NCBI GenBank assembly: GCA_002456995.1
Contig: NTKC01000006.1
Span: 29,940-93,939, forward strand
Direction of reading: 5' to 3'
DNA length: 64,000 bases
DNA from: Candidatus Thioglobus sp. MED-G25
Lineage (GTDB): Bacteria > Pseudomonadota > Gammaproteobacteria > Arenicellales > UBA868
The position numbers and the translations under genes are program-made. This document shows, one piece after another, positions 40,929-49,964 of the stretch. Position 1 is the stretch's first letter, and each line of letters opens with the position of its first letter. The notes beneath the pieces are model-generated. The model did no database searches. It was given only the letters and a program-made list of their open reading frames with translations, and was not told where the DNA came from.

Positions 40929-42668
40929 TCAGGCAGTGGCTTGCTCTTCTTCTCTTATACGGTTCAAGGTCGACCGATAGGTGGTAACAATTCTTGAGCG
41001 GGAAACGACACCCAGAAACTCTCTGTGTTCATCACTCTCAACCACAGCTAGCCAGTCCTGGCTATGATCAACTATCTGTTCCATTGCAGAGGCCAAATTC
41101 GTTTCGGGAAATAAAACAACACTTAGTGGTAGGGTAACTTGGGACACCGGCCAAGCAGTAGAATCTGGCTGATCAATAATCAGTAGTCGTATCGCTTCGT
41201 AACCAAGAGTCCCAGTCAACACATGTTGGTCGTCAACTACCCAGGCTAGATTGCGGTCGTACACGTCCATTTGTGCCAGTACTTCGGCCAGAGTATTTGA
41301 GTCACAAACTGTTACCAGCGGTGCATCCATCAACTCCTCGACCAGTTGAGTTTGCAGCAGTAGATAATCGCGGCCCCGACTGACATCAACACCACGATTG
41401 AGAAGCTGAACATCAAACCAGGATCGCCCAAATATTCGATACGACACTAGGTTAGCAAAAACCACACTCAGCATGGCTGCCGTCGTCAGTTCGTAGTTCC
41501 GCGTCAGCTCAAACACAATCAGAATTGCGGAAAGTGGAGCACCAATCACTGGGCTAGCTACAGCTACAGCCCCGCACACTGCAAAAATTCCGAGGCCAGA
41601 ATGTCCGGATTCCAGTACCATAGCTAACCCTTCACCGACCAAAGCACCAAAAAGAAGACCGATCACCAAAGCCGGTGTAAACACCCCACTCGCAAGCCCA
41701 AACCCCACGCATACTGCCGTGAGCACCAACTTAGCTATTAGAATTATGACGAGGTCGCCCATGCCAAATACATTTCCTTCAAGTGTCGAATGCATGGTGC
41801 TGATTCCGATTCCTGTGACTTCAGGGAGCCAGATCAGGCACAGTCCGACTGGAACTCCTGCCAATGCAGGTTTCAGAATAGACGGTACAGGCAAATCAAA
41901 AGACCGATGTTCAGTCCATAACATTAAACGCATAAAGACAACAGCGAGAACTGCGCTTGCTAGACCGAGAGCAATGAATAGAACGTAATCCGTGATATGT
42001 CCTACGGTACTTGCGGACATAGCCAGCAAGGGCTGCTGATCAAGCATCGGACCTGCAATGATATAGCCCACGATAGCTGAGACTGTTACTGGAGCAAAAG
42101 CGCGGAGTGAGAAATGACGCAATACCACTTCGTGGGCAAACAGAACACCCGCGATCGGGGCGGTGAAAGCTGTCGAAATAGCAGCCGCAACACCACAGGC
42201 GATACCTGTGCTGCCTACCCAGGCGCCCGAACCCATGAAGCGAGAAATGGCTGAGCCCACTGTCGCGCCCAGGTGAACCAACGGCCCATATTGACCTGCT
42301 GATGCGCCTACCCCTAGACCCACTAAACTGGCAGTAACAGACCGGACACCGACCGACAGCGGCATTTCCCCCCTGAAGGTCTGAACAGATTCGACAACAT
42401 CTGCCGGGCCTTGAATGTTTCCCTGCGGCAACCGAGCACGAAGACCACCTACCAACAGACCCCCGATGACTGGAATCGCAAAAAGCAGCAAACCAGCTAA
42501 TCCGGACCGTAGTCCACTATGGTTGTCACCGGAACCCAACAAGTGGGTGTAACAGAAATTCAGAATCCAGATAAATCCGACTGTACCTCCCGCTGTCGCA
42601 ACACCGATCGCGCCACCAGCCACGAGCACCCATCCTATTCGGATTACTGTATCCATACCTCGAATCAT
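40929..42668 (-). CDS. ClC-family chloride channel/antiporter with C-terminal CBS domains
   Basis: GVGASAGQYGPLVHLGA (GxxGxxGP), GVAAAISTAFTAPIAGVLFAHEVV; C-terminal CBS pair. Start revised from 43031 to 42668 to avoid a 366-bp overlap with the MFS gene. Confidence 0.88.
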   Translation of the reverse strand: MIRGMDTVIRIGWVLVAGGAIGVATAGGTVGFIWILNFCYTHLLGSGDNHSGLRSGLAGLLLFAIPVIGGLLVGGLRARLPQGNIQGPADVVESVQTFRGEMPLSVGVRSVTASLVGLGVGASAGQYGPLVHLGATVGSAISRFMGSGAWVGSTGIACGVAAAISTAFTAPIAGVLFAHEVVLRHFSLRAFAPVTVSAIVGYIIAGPMLDQQPLLAMSASTVGHITDYVLFIALGLASAVLAVVFMRLMLWTEHRSFDLPVPSILKPALAGVPVGLCLIWLPEVTGIGISTMHSTLEGNVFGMGDLVIILIAKLVLTAVCVGFGLASGVFTPALVIGLLFGALVGEGLAMVLESGHSGLGIFAVCGAVAVASPVIGAPLSAILIVFELTRNYELTTAAMLSVVFANLVSYRIFGRSWFDVQLLNRGVDVSRGRDYLLLQTQLVEELMDAPLVTVCDSNTLAEVLAQMDVYDRNLAWVVDDQHVLTGTLGYEAIRLLIIDQPDSTAWPVSQVTLPLSVVLFPETNLASAMEQIVDHSQDWLAVVESDEHREFLGVVSRSRIVTTYRSTLNRIREEEQATA

Positions 42669-43870
42669 GGCGTTGATCTGACCACTACATCGGTCCTCGG
42701 TGCTCGCCGAAAACGGGGCACCATACAAAAAACAATAAACAAAGTTGCCGATGCTCCCATCATCAATGGAAATCCATTTGGCCCCCAGACATCCATGCTG
42801 TAGCCGGCGATAACAGGTCCCGCTAATCCACCAAGCCCCCAGAATACACCGAATGATGCGATGGCTATCGCCAATTCGTTCCCACGAAACCATTGTCCCG
42901 CCAAAGTCAAAGTAATGGTGTATACGCCGGCGAAAAAACCCATCCAAACAAACAACGTTAAAAACAACAACCAAGGCACCATAATCACAAAGGGCATTAC
43001 AACTGCCCCGGCAATACCTACCAAACCACATACGACCATCACACCGACACGGCTGAAGTAATCCCCCAACCAGCCAATAGGAAATTGCAACACTGCACTA
43101 CCAATAGCAGCGAAAAACAACATCAACGCGGCGGTAGCTTCTGTTAAACCACTTCTGACTCCATAAACTGGTAACAGTCCAACACTGGCCATCTCTTTAA
43201 GCGCCAGCACAAAAACCGCAACAACCAACAACGGCGCAACTCGCACAAAGCTCAGTATGTTGAATCTAGGTGACTCCAATCCATCTGGTGAATAGTTATT
43301 AACCAATAACAATGGCGCGATCGCAATCGACATCAGACCGATACCTATCAGAAATGGTAAGTGTCCCTCAATCCCAGTCATGGACAATACCAACGGTCCG
43401 ATCGCGAAACTCAATCCCAACATGGTGTTGTACAACCCTATGACACGCCCCCGGAGCGATTCAGGTGTGATCTCATTAAGCCAGGTCTCTGACACGACAA
43501 ATACGATACCGCCGGAAAAACCACCGAGAAATCGAATTACAAACCATGCCAACAGCTTGTCAGTCAGCATCAGCCAAATAATCAGAAGAATCTCTACAAA
43601 AACACCTGCTAAAAGTAACTTTCTTCCCCCTGCCATTTTCAAAAAATACGGCACGAAGAATGAACTTAGCATCACGCCGATAGCTGGTGTGGTTGCCAAG
43701 CTACCAATCAAAAAATTACTGGCGCCACGTTGCTCAAGGAGTAGTGACAACAAAGGACTGTAGATACTAAAGACCATACCAAACAGGCAAATACATCCGA
43801 TCACAGAGATTAGCGATTGAAGATGCAAATCCTTCCAAGAAGACGGAGTGAACGTATTGTGTACCAACAA
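42665..43870 (-). CDS. MFS transporter (YcaD-like)
   Basis: 12-TM; SEVWLNE-like VSETWLNEITPESLRGRVIGLYNTMLGLSFAIGPL; ATGA overlap with the ClC gene. Confidence 0.88.
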   Translation of the reverse strand: MLVHNTFTPSSWKDLHLQSLISVIGCICLFGMVFSIYSPLLSLLLEQRGASNFLIGSLATTPAIGVMLSSFFVPYFLKMAGGRKLLLAGVFVEILLIIWLMLTDKLLAWFVIRFLGGFSGGIVFVVSETWLNEITPESLRGRVIGLYNTMLGLSFAIGPLVLSMTGIEGHLPFLIGIGLMSIAIAPLLLVNNYSPDGLESPRFNILSFVRVAPLLVVAVFVLALKEMASVGLLPVYGVRSGLTEATAALMLFFAAIGSAVLQFPIGWLGDYFSRVGVMVVCGLVGIAGAVVMPFVIMVPWLLFLTLFVWMGFFAGVYTITLTLAGQWFRGNELAIAIASFGVFWGLGGLAGPVIAGYSMDVWGPNGFPLMMGASATLFIVFCMVPRFRRAPRTDVVVRSTP

Positions 43871-44174
43871 ATTGATTAGCCTGTAGAACTTTAGTTAGAC
43901 ATCCGCCAAAGTAATTACGGCTTAACTCATTGGATTCTGTTTGATCCAAGCTAACCGAATTACGCAGCTTGTAACTCTGCTATTCGCACGAGCCATGCGG
44001 AAGGACGGGGTATTTTGTAACAAATGCAAGTGCCCTGCATGATTATTCGCTATCAATACTAGCGTCGGCATATAGAATAGGTTCACCCATCAACCAACAC
44101 GTCACCGCTAGATCACTGCTATCAACTGGTCGCTGGTCAGCAGATGACTCTTGCACAGCAATCGAACAAAAAAC

Positions 44175-44531
44175 ATGATCACACGAATCAGAGGCCGATA
44201 TCTCGGGCGGAATGCATCTTCAGCTTATAAAGACCTTGTCTGGGCAGTCGGCACCGCCAAAGACACAACGGTTGGAATCGAAGAGCAGACAACACAAACG
44301 CTAGCGGCCTTGGACAACCTCCTGCAGGAGCAAGGGTCACATCGATCACAGATCGCATCTGCACAGGTCTACCTGACGAACATGGCCAATAAATCCGCGA
44401 TGGATCGCATCTGGTGTGACTGGCTGGGCGACGATCCACAGCATTGGCCGCAAAGGGTCTGTATTGGTGTCGACTTACATGGCGACATGCTGATTGAAAT
44501 CAGCGTGACAGCCGTTCGGCTGGAGGATTAA
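44175..44531 (+). CDS. RidA/YjgF family protein
   Basis: 119 aa; VWAVGTAKDT...QTTQTLAALDNLL...QVYLTNMANKSAMDRIWCDWLG...PQRVCIGV (catalytic-Arg position kept). Confidence 0.85.
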   Translation: MITRIRGRYLGRNASSAYKDLVWAVGTAKDTTVGIEEQTTQTLAALDNLLQEQGSHRSQIASAQVYLTNMANKSAMDRIWCDWLGDDPQHWPQRVCIGVDLHGDMLIEISVTAVRLED

Positions 44532-44570
44532 GCACTGTCTTAAAGTGCCTTCCGTACTGCAGAGCCTGAC

Positions 44571-45764
44571 GTGAACGCACTCTTTCGATCGGCCCCTTAC
44601 CGCAGACTGTGGTGCAATAGCGCTCTCAATGCTGTCAGCATGGGTGGCGATTATGTGCTCATTGGCTGGCTGGTATTGGATGTGACACAAAGTTCGAGCT
44701 GGGTCGGCATCGCATTTGCACTCTACTACCTACCAAACATCATATTTGGCGTCATTGGAGGTGGGATAGCGGATCGGTTTCCGCGTCGTGGGCTTCTTCA
44801 GAGTCTCGACTTTGGCGCTGCCGGATTAATCATCCTGTTTTCAGTACTGTTCGTTTATCAAACCCCGCAAGCACCCCTCGTTCTGGCACTGACCTTGGTA
44901 CTGGGCAGCTTACGAGCTATTAAGAACCCAGTTCGGCTAGCACTTGCTTATGACTTTGCCGGGCGGCAACAAGCGACTCGAGCCCTCTCGGGTATCAGTG
45001 TCGCAAGCCGTATAGGGATGCTGATCGGTGCAATTGCGATAGGGGTACTCACAGACCGTTTCGGCGTGGCAGTTGCCCTGATACTGATGGCATTGATGCA
45101 TACAGCAGCTGCGGGAGCGCTCACCGGAATGCGGTCAAGAAATCAGCGTGTTGCTGCTGATAACACCCCTTTGTGGCAAAACCTCAGCGACTACGTCAGA
45201 GAGTTCAGAGTAAACCGAGTGCTACTAATGCTGGTTCTGGTCACCGCAGGTATCGAATTATTCGGCACCTCCTACACCAGTGCGTTACCAGAACTGGCAA
45301 CATCTCGTCTGGCCCTGCGAGCTGATGGTCTCGGCCTGATGCATGCCGCCCAGGCATCTGGCGGCCTACTGATTGGCTTATTACTATTTGTCGTATCACC
45401 GCAAAAAAGACGCACCAGAATCTATGGTATCTGCGTATTACTTCTTGGAATCAGCATTATCACACTGGGACATGTTTCAGATATTCCCACTGTACTACTG
45501 ACGCTTGCCGTCGTCTCAGCAATGATATCGGCCTGGGACATCCTCACACAGAGTATGATGCAGTCGTGTGTGCCGGATCATTTGAGGGGTCGGTCGATGG
45601 GCGCATGGACGTTCGCGATAGGCTCATCCCCGTTGGGCCAACTCGAAATGGGTTTTCTCGTAACCGCCATTGGCATCGGACCCGCTCTCTACCTCAATGG
45701 TTTTGGAGTGCTACTTGTCATCCTGCTTGCCTTTACGGCGACGCCTGTACTGCGAAAACTGTAA
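44571..45764 (+). CDS. MFS transporter (EntS-like)
   Basis: FRSAPYRRLWCNSALNAVSMGGDYVLIGWLVLDVTQSSSWVGIAFALYYLPNIIFGVIGGGIADRFPRR. Confidence 0.88.
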   Translation: MNALFRSAPYRRLWCNSALNAVSMGGDYVLIGWLVLDVTQSSSWVGIAFALYYLPNIIFGVIGGGIADRFPRRGLLQSLDFGAAGLIILFSVLFVYQTPQAPLVLALTLVLGSLRAIKNPVRLALAYDFAGRQQATRALSGISVASRIGMLIGAIAIGVLTDRFGVAVALILMALMHTAAAGALTGMRSRNQRVAADNTPLWQNLSDYVREFRVNRVLLMLVLVTAGIELFGTSYTSALPELATSRLALRADGLGLMHAAQASGGLLIGLLLFVVSPQKRRTRIYGICVLLLGISIITLGHVSDIPTVLLTLAVVSAMISAWDILTQSMMQSCVPDHLRGRSMGAWTFAIGSSPLGQLEMGFLVTAIGIGPALYLNGFGVLLVILLAFTATPVLRKL

Positions 45765-45807
45765 TATTATGGACATTCTGGCTTAACCATTATGAGCAAG
45801 AATTTCG

Positions 45808-46290
45808 ATGAACTTTGAGTCTTTGATCAAGAAAATGACCCGTGCAGCTGTGCAGGGCAATGGTGCAATGGTTGCCGACTGCTTTACTGCTGATGGGGTA
45901 TATCACGACGTCTTCTATGGGAATTTCACAGGTCAAGACATCGCTCGGATGATTGAGGATTATTTCCACCGTGATGGCGAGAACTTTAGGTGGGATATCT
46001 TTGAGCCGGTAGAGCAACGGAATATAGGTTATGCACGTTATGTATTCAGTTACGGTTCCCGACTGCCTGATTTTCAAGAGCAAAGGGCCATCTTTGAAGG
46101 CGTCGCAATTTGTCAGCTGCGTGATGGCAGAATTTCTGATTATCGGGAAGTGGCCACAGCCACAACGGGACTTGCTTTGATGGGGTTTTCATCCAACAAG
46201 ATTTCTAAATTTATTGCCCGTGAAGCAGATGCCCTGGTTAAACGACCCGAGTCAGCCAGTCACCTTGCTGCCTCAACCAGGCGCAGTTGA
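45808..46290 (+). CDS. NTF2-like/SnoaL-like family protein
   Basis: 160 aa; GAMVADCFTADGVYHDVFYGNFTGQDIARMIEDYFHRDGENFRWD. Confidence 0.75.
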   Translation: MNFESLIKKMTRAAVQGNGAMVADCFTADGVYHDVFYGNFTGQDIARMIEDYFHRDGENFRWDIFEPVEQRNIGYARYVFSYGSRLPDFQEQRAIFEGVAICQLRDGRISDYREVATATTGLALMGFSSNKISKFIAREADALVKRPESASHLAASTRRS

Positions 46291-46352
46291 TAATGGCAGG
46301 GTATGCCTGCCCGTGTTGATCATCTAAATTAACTGAGCAGCCCGCAACACAT

Positions 46353-46802
46353 ATGAATGGACAGCCCACAATGACCAAACCCATACCCAAAAGTATGACC
46401 GACGGATTGAATGATCTTTTGGGCTTCCAGCTGACTGAATGGCGCTCGGGTTATGCTGTACTCGAAGTCGAGTTGGATGACCGGCATAAGAATCGGCAAG
46501 GTGGTCTGCATGGTGGCGTCACCGCCTCAATGATCGACGCTGTGACTGGTTATTGCGGCATATATGAACCGGATTCCAACAAACGCCGGGGCAATGTCAC
46601 TGTTTCTCTGAACATTAATTACATCAGCCGGCCCAAGGGCGCTCGGCTCAGAGCTACTGCAGAACTTATCCGGGCAGGGCGTCGACTCTACTTCGCTTCC
46701 GCTCGAGTGACAGATGAACAGGACACGCTCATCGCGACAGCTGAAGCTGTCTACGCCTATATTGAAAAGCAGCCGGATACCGGCTCGGCTGTGTCCTCAT
46801 AG
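46353..46802 (+). CDS. PaaI family thioesterase (hotdog fold)
   Basis: KNRQGGLHGGVTASMIDAVTGYCGIY ... VSLNINYISRPKGARLRATAELIRAGRRLYFA. Confidence 0.88.
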   Translation: MNGQPTMTKPIPKSMTDGLNDLLGFQLTEWRSGYAVLEVELDDRHKNRQGGLHGGVTASMIDAVTGYCGIYEPDSNKRRGNVTVSLNINYISRPKGARLRATAELIRAGRRLYFASARVTDEQDTLIATAEAVYAYIEKQPDTGSAVSS

Positions 46803-46824
46803 AATTCTTTGGAGTAGAAAATTT

Positions 46825-48240
46825 GTGAACACCCCAAGGTCTCACAGTAAAACACTGTTTGAAAAAATATTTGACCGCCACGTAATTGTGACACGTGAAT
46901 CGGGTGATGCACTGCTGTTCATCGATCGGCAACTTATCCATGATCTTCATTACCGCGCGTTCGAAGAACTACAAGCCACCGGACGCACTATCCGCTATCC
47001 CGATCAGCTATTTGCGACGCCGGATCACAGTGTTCCCACCACTGCCAAGAAACTGACCGACATTCCACAGGGCGAAATGCGCGATACGGTTGCCGGTCTT
47101 CAGGGAGCGGCCGAACGAATCGGCTTTACTCATTTCGACATGACCGACCCCCGCCATGGAATTGTCCATGTTATCGGGCCCGAACAGGGTATCACCCTAC
47201 CGGGCCTAACACTGGTCTGCGGTGACTCTCACACATCTACCCACGGTGCACTGGGCTGTCTCTCATTCGGTATTGGCTCAACTGAGGTCAAGCATGTACT
47301 GGCGACCCAAACTTTGTGGCAGAGAAAACCGCGAAATATGCGCATCACGGTAGACGGAACTCTCGGTCCTGGGCTCAGTGCAAAAGATATAATTCTAGCC
47401 ATCATCAGGCACATTGGCGCCGCTGGTGGGACGGGTTATGCGATCGAATACGCCGGTTCAGCAATTCGACAGCTGTCTATAGAGGGTCGAATGACAATCA
47501 GCAACATGACCATCGAGGCGGGTGCCCGGTTTGGCATTATTGCGCCCGATGACAAAACCCTGGAGTACGTTTACGGCCGACCCCACGCACCCACTGGCGA
47601 AAAATGGGAAGAAGCCATGGCTTATTGGCGAACGCTACCTTCCGACGATACAGCAGTCTTCGCCAAAGAGATCAACATAAACGCTGCTGCGATAGAGCCG
47701 ACTGTAACCTGGGGTAACAGTCCGCAATTCTGTGTGGGTATCAGCGATGTGATTCCAGATCCAGCCTCGGAGACCGACCTTGCAACCCGAGCCAACATGG
47801 AATCTGCGCTCACTTATATGGACCTTTTACCAGGCACACCGATCAACAAGATCGAAATCGACAGAGTATTCATTGGTTCATGCACAAACAGCCGGATTGA
47901 AGATCTACGGCAAGCTGCAGAAGTATTCAAAGGCAGATGTGTGGTCGTGCCTACCCTAGTCGTACCTGGTTCCGGCCTGGTCAAGAGCGAAGCTGAACGA
48001 GAAGGACTCGATCGTATATTTATTGATGCGGGTGCCCAGTGGCGAGAACCGGGTTGCTCTATGTGCGTGGCTATAAACGGAGACGTGCTTTTACCAGGTC
48101 AGCGCTGCGCATCGACCAGCAACCGAAATTTTCAAGGACGTCAGGGCATGGGAAGCCGCACCCACCTGGTCAGCCCGGCAATGGCAGCAGCCGCAGCCGT
48201 CACTGGGCGTTTCACAGACAGTCGACAACTCAGCCGTTAG
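46825..48240 (+). CDS. 3-isopropylmalate dehydratase large subunit-like (divergent LeuC)
   Basis: Aconitase superfamily: VCGDSHTSTHGALGCLSFGIGSTEVKHVLATQTLWQ, FIGSCTNSRIEDLRQAAEV, EPGCSMCVAIN. GTG start at 46825 gives MNTPRSHSKTLFEKIFDRHVIV. Confidence 0.85.
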   Translation: MNTPRSHSKTLFEKIFDRHVIVTRESGDALLFIDRQLIHDLHYRAFEELQATGRTIRYPDQLFATPDHSVPTTAKKLTDIPQGEMRDTVAGLQGAAERIGFTHFDMTDPRHGIVHVIGPEQGITLPGLTLVCGDSHTSTHGALGCLSFGIGSTEVKHVLATQTLWQRKPRNMRITVDGTLGPGLSAKDIILAIIRHIGAAGGTGYAIEYAGSAIRQLSIEGRMTISNMTIEAGARFGIIAPDDKTLEYVYGRPHAPTGEKWEEAMAYWRTLPSDDTAVFAKEININAAAIEPTVTWGNSPQFCVGISDVIPDPASETDLATRANMESALTYMDLLPGTPINKIEIDRVFIGSCTNSRIEDLRQAAEVFKGRCVVVPTLVVPGSGLVKSEAEREGLDRIFIDAGAQWREPGCSMCVAINGDVLLPGQRCASTSNRNFQGRQGMGSRTHLVSPAMAAAAAVTGRFTDSRQLSR

Positions 48241-48245
48241 CACCC

Positions 48246-48854
48246 ATGCAACCATTCCGCAGATTCTCAGCTGTTGCTGTTCCGATTGATATTCCCAACT
48301 GTGATACCGACCAGATTATTCCAGCTCGATTTCTACGCCGGGCAAAGGATGATCCAGCCTATGCCCGTTTTCTACTTCATGACCTCCGGTACCATACCGA
48401 CGATACTGAAACCGGCTTCATATTCAATCAGATCCCTTACGCCGATGCACAGATTTTGGTATGTGACATAAATTGGGGCTGTGGTTCATCACGAGAGGCT
48501 GCCGTCAATGCTTTGATGGCCAATCACATCCGTGCAGTAATTGCACCAACTTTTGGTGATATTCACTACAGTAACTGCATCAAAAACGGCTTGCTTCCTA
48601 TCAGGCTCTCTGCTGCAAATTGCAACCACATCCGGATACAGCTGCACGAATCCCCTGGCGCGTCCATAACCATAGACCTCGAGGAACAAACTGTCTCAGG
48701 CCCGGATCGAGAAGGGTACACGTTTGATTTCGATCCAATGGACAAGATCAGATTGCTTCACGGGCTGGACGACATCAACATGACGCTTGAACATCAGGCT
48801 GAAATCGAGGCTTTTGAACGGAACTATCGTAAGAAAAACCGCTGGATCTTTTGA
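48246..48854 (+). CDS. 3-isopropylmalate dehydratase small subunit-like (divergent LeuD)
   Basis: MQPFRRFSAVAVPIDIPNCDTDQIIPARFLRR, NWGCGSSREAAVNALMANHIRAVIAPTFGDIHYSNCIKNGLLPI. Confidence 0.88.
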   Translation: MQPFRRFSAVAVPIDIPNCDTDQIIPARFLRRAKDDPAYARFLLHDLRYHTDDTETGFIFNQIPYADAQILVCDINWGCGSSREAAVNALMANHIRAVIAPTFGDIHYSNCIKNGLLPIRLSAANCNHIRIQLHESPGASITIDLEEQTVSGPDREGYTFDFDPMDKIRLLHGLDDINMTLEHQAEIEAFERNYRKKNRWIF

Positions 48855-48904
48855 GTCCTCGCAAATGGAACTGAACCGGTCAGCAGTACAGGCTGGTGAT
48901 CTAC

Positions 48905-49951
48905 TCAGTCAACCACCAACAAGTCGCTGAGTTTTGATTGAAACCAGTGTACGCCCGCTTCCTGCTTACGACTCAACGGCCCCGGCACATATCCATGTGA
49001 GTCGTAGTTTTTATGCGTCTGCACACAGATTTCAAAGTCTTCCTCGATAACAGCTAGATTCTGAGCGATGACTTCCTGGCATGATGACTCGTCTATCCGT
49101 TTCTCATCACAGAAATAGAACCCGTAAATCAGTTCAGTCCGTGCAGGTCCGAGCGGATTTATCCGGGAGGTATTCATACCGCCTTCGAACACAGACAAGG
49201 TCCAGTTGGGCCACATCCACAACCATCTGCCTCGGTAAAATAGTTCGTCTCGCGCCGGTGCAGACATACGCACCATATTGTCATGTACGGTAGTCTCAAA
49301 CTGTTCAAATTCGATAGCCTCAAAGAAACTGGGATGTATGGAGGGAACATGGTAACCCTCTACAAAATTGTCCGTGTAGATTTTCCAGTTGGCATCAAAC
49401 ACCAACCGATGTTGTGCCACAGGTTGGTAGGTTTCAATCGGTTCCGAGGCAAGCTCGCCGATGACGGCTGCAAGCTGGCTCTCCAACGTACAATCCGTAC
49501 CCAGGGTAACAAACACCAAGCCGCGCCAGACATCGACAGAAATTTCGTGAAGTGGCCAGTCAGCTGGATCAAATTTGGGATCGTCACCAAACCACGGCGT
49601 ACGCTCTAGGCTGCCGTCCAGACCGTAGACCCAGCTATGGTAGGGACATCGGATCCGCTTACAGTTGCCCTGCCCCTCCGGCAACAGTCGGGCACCCCGG
49701 TGACGACAGACATTGCGAAATGCACGTAGTTTCCCGTCATTGTCGCGGATGACGAATACCTGGGCCCCAGCAATCTCTGTAGCTAGATAATCCCCAATTG
49801 ACGTCAGGTACGAGAGCGGTCCCAGCAACTGCCAAGTATTCCAGAAGATCAGCTGTCGCTCGCGCTCATAGAGTGCAGGATCCGTGTAAAACTCGGGGTC
49901 GAGATTCTTCATCTTGCTAAACCGCCCCACCCGTAAACCGCACAGTAACAA
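48905..49951 (-). CDS. Rieske [2Fe-2S] oxygenase, alpha subunit (quaternary-amine/aromatic ring-hydroxylating family)
   Basis: CRHRGARLLPEGQGNCKRIRCPYHSWVYGLDG (Rieske CxH...CxxH), DNFVEGYHVPSIHP (mononuclear Fe site). True start may be 49912 (MKNLDPEFYTD). Confidence 0.9.
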   Translation of the reverse strand: MLLCGLRVGRFSKMKNLDPEFYTDPALYERERQLIFWNTWQLLGPLSYLTSIGDYLATEIAGAQVFVIRDNDGKLRAFRNVCRHRGARLLPEGQGNCKRIRCPYHSWVYGLDGSLERTPWFGDDPKFDPADWPLHEISVDVWRGLVFVTLGTDCTLESQLAAVIGELASEPIETYQPVAQHRLVFDANWKIYTDNFVEGYHVPSIHPSFFEAIEFEQFETTVHDNMVRMSAPARDELFYRGRWLWMWPNWTLSVFEGGMNTSRINPLGPARTELIYGFYFCDEKRIDESSCQEVIAQNLAVIEEDFEICVQTHKNYDSHGYVPGPLSRKQEAGVHWFQSKLSDLLVVD

Positions 49952-49964
49952 TCACGTATTTGCG

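Noticed and set aside
42669-43031. N-terminal extension of the ClC ORF in the track
   Set aside because: Lies out of frame within the MFS gene and has non-membrane-like, Cys/Arg-rich composition; an ATG at 42668 fits ClC homology.
43930-43949. TTGGAT-N8-ATCCAA inverted repeat in the MFS/RidA intergenic region
   Set aside because: Six-bp arms in several hundred bp of intergenic sequence are expected by chance; kept only as a note.
46714-46824. N-terminal extension of the LeuC-like ORF
   Set aside because: Overlaps the thioesterase gene; GTG at 46825 begins the conserved LeuC N-terminus (SKTLFEKIFDRHVI).
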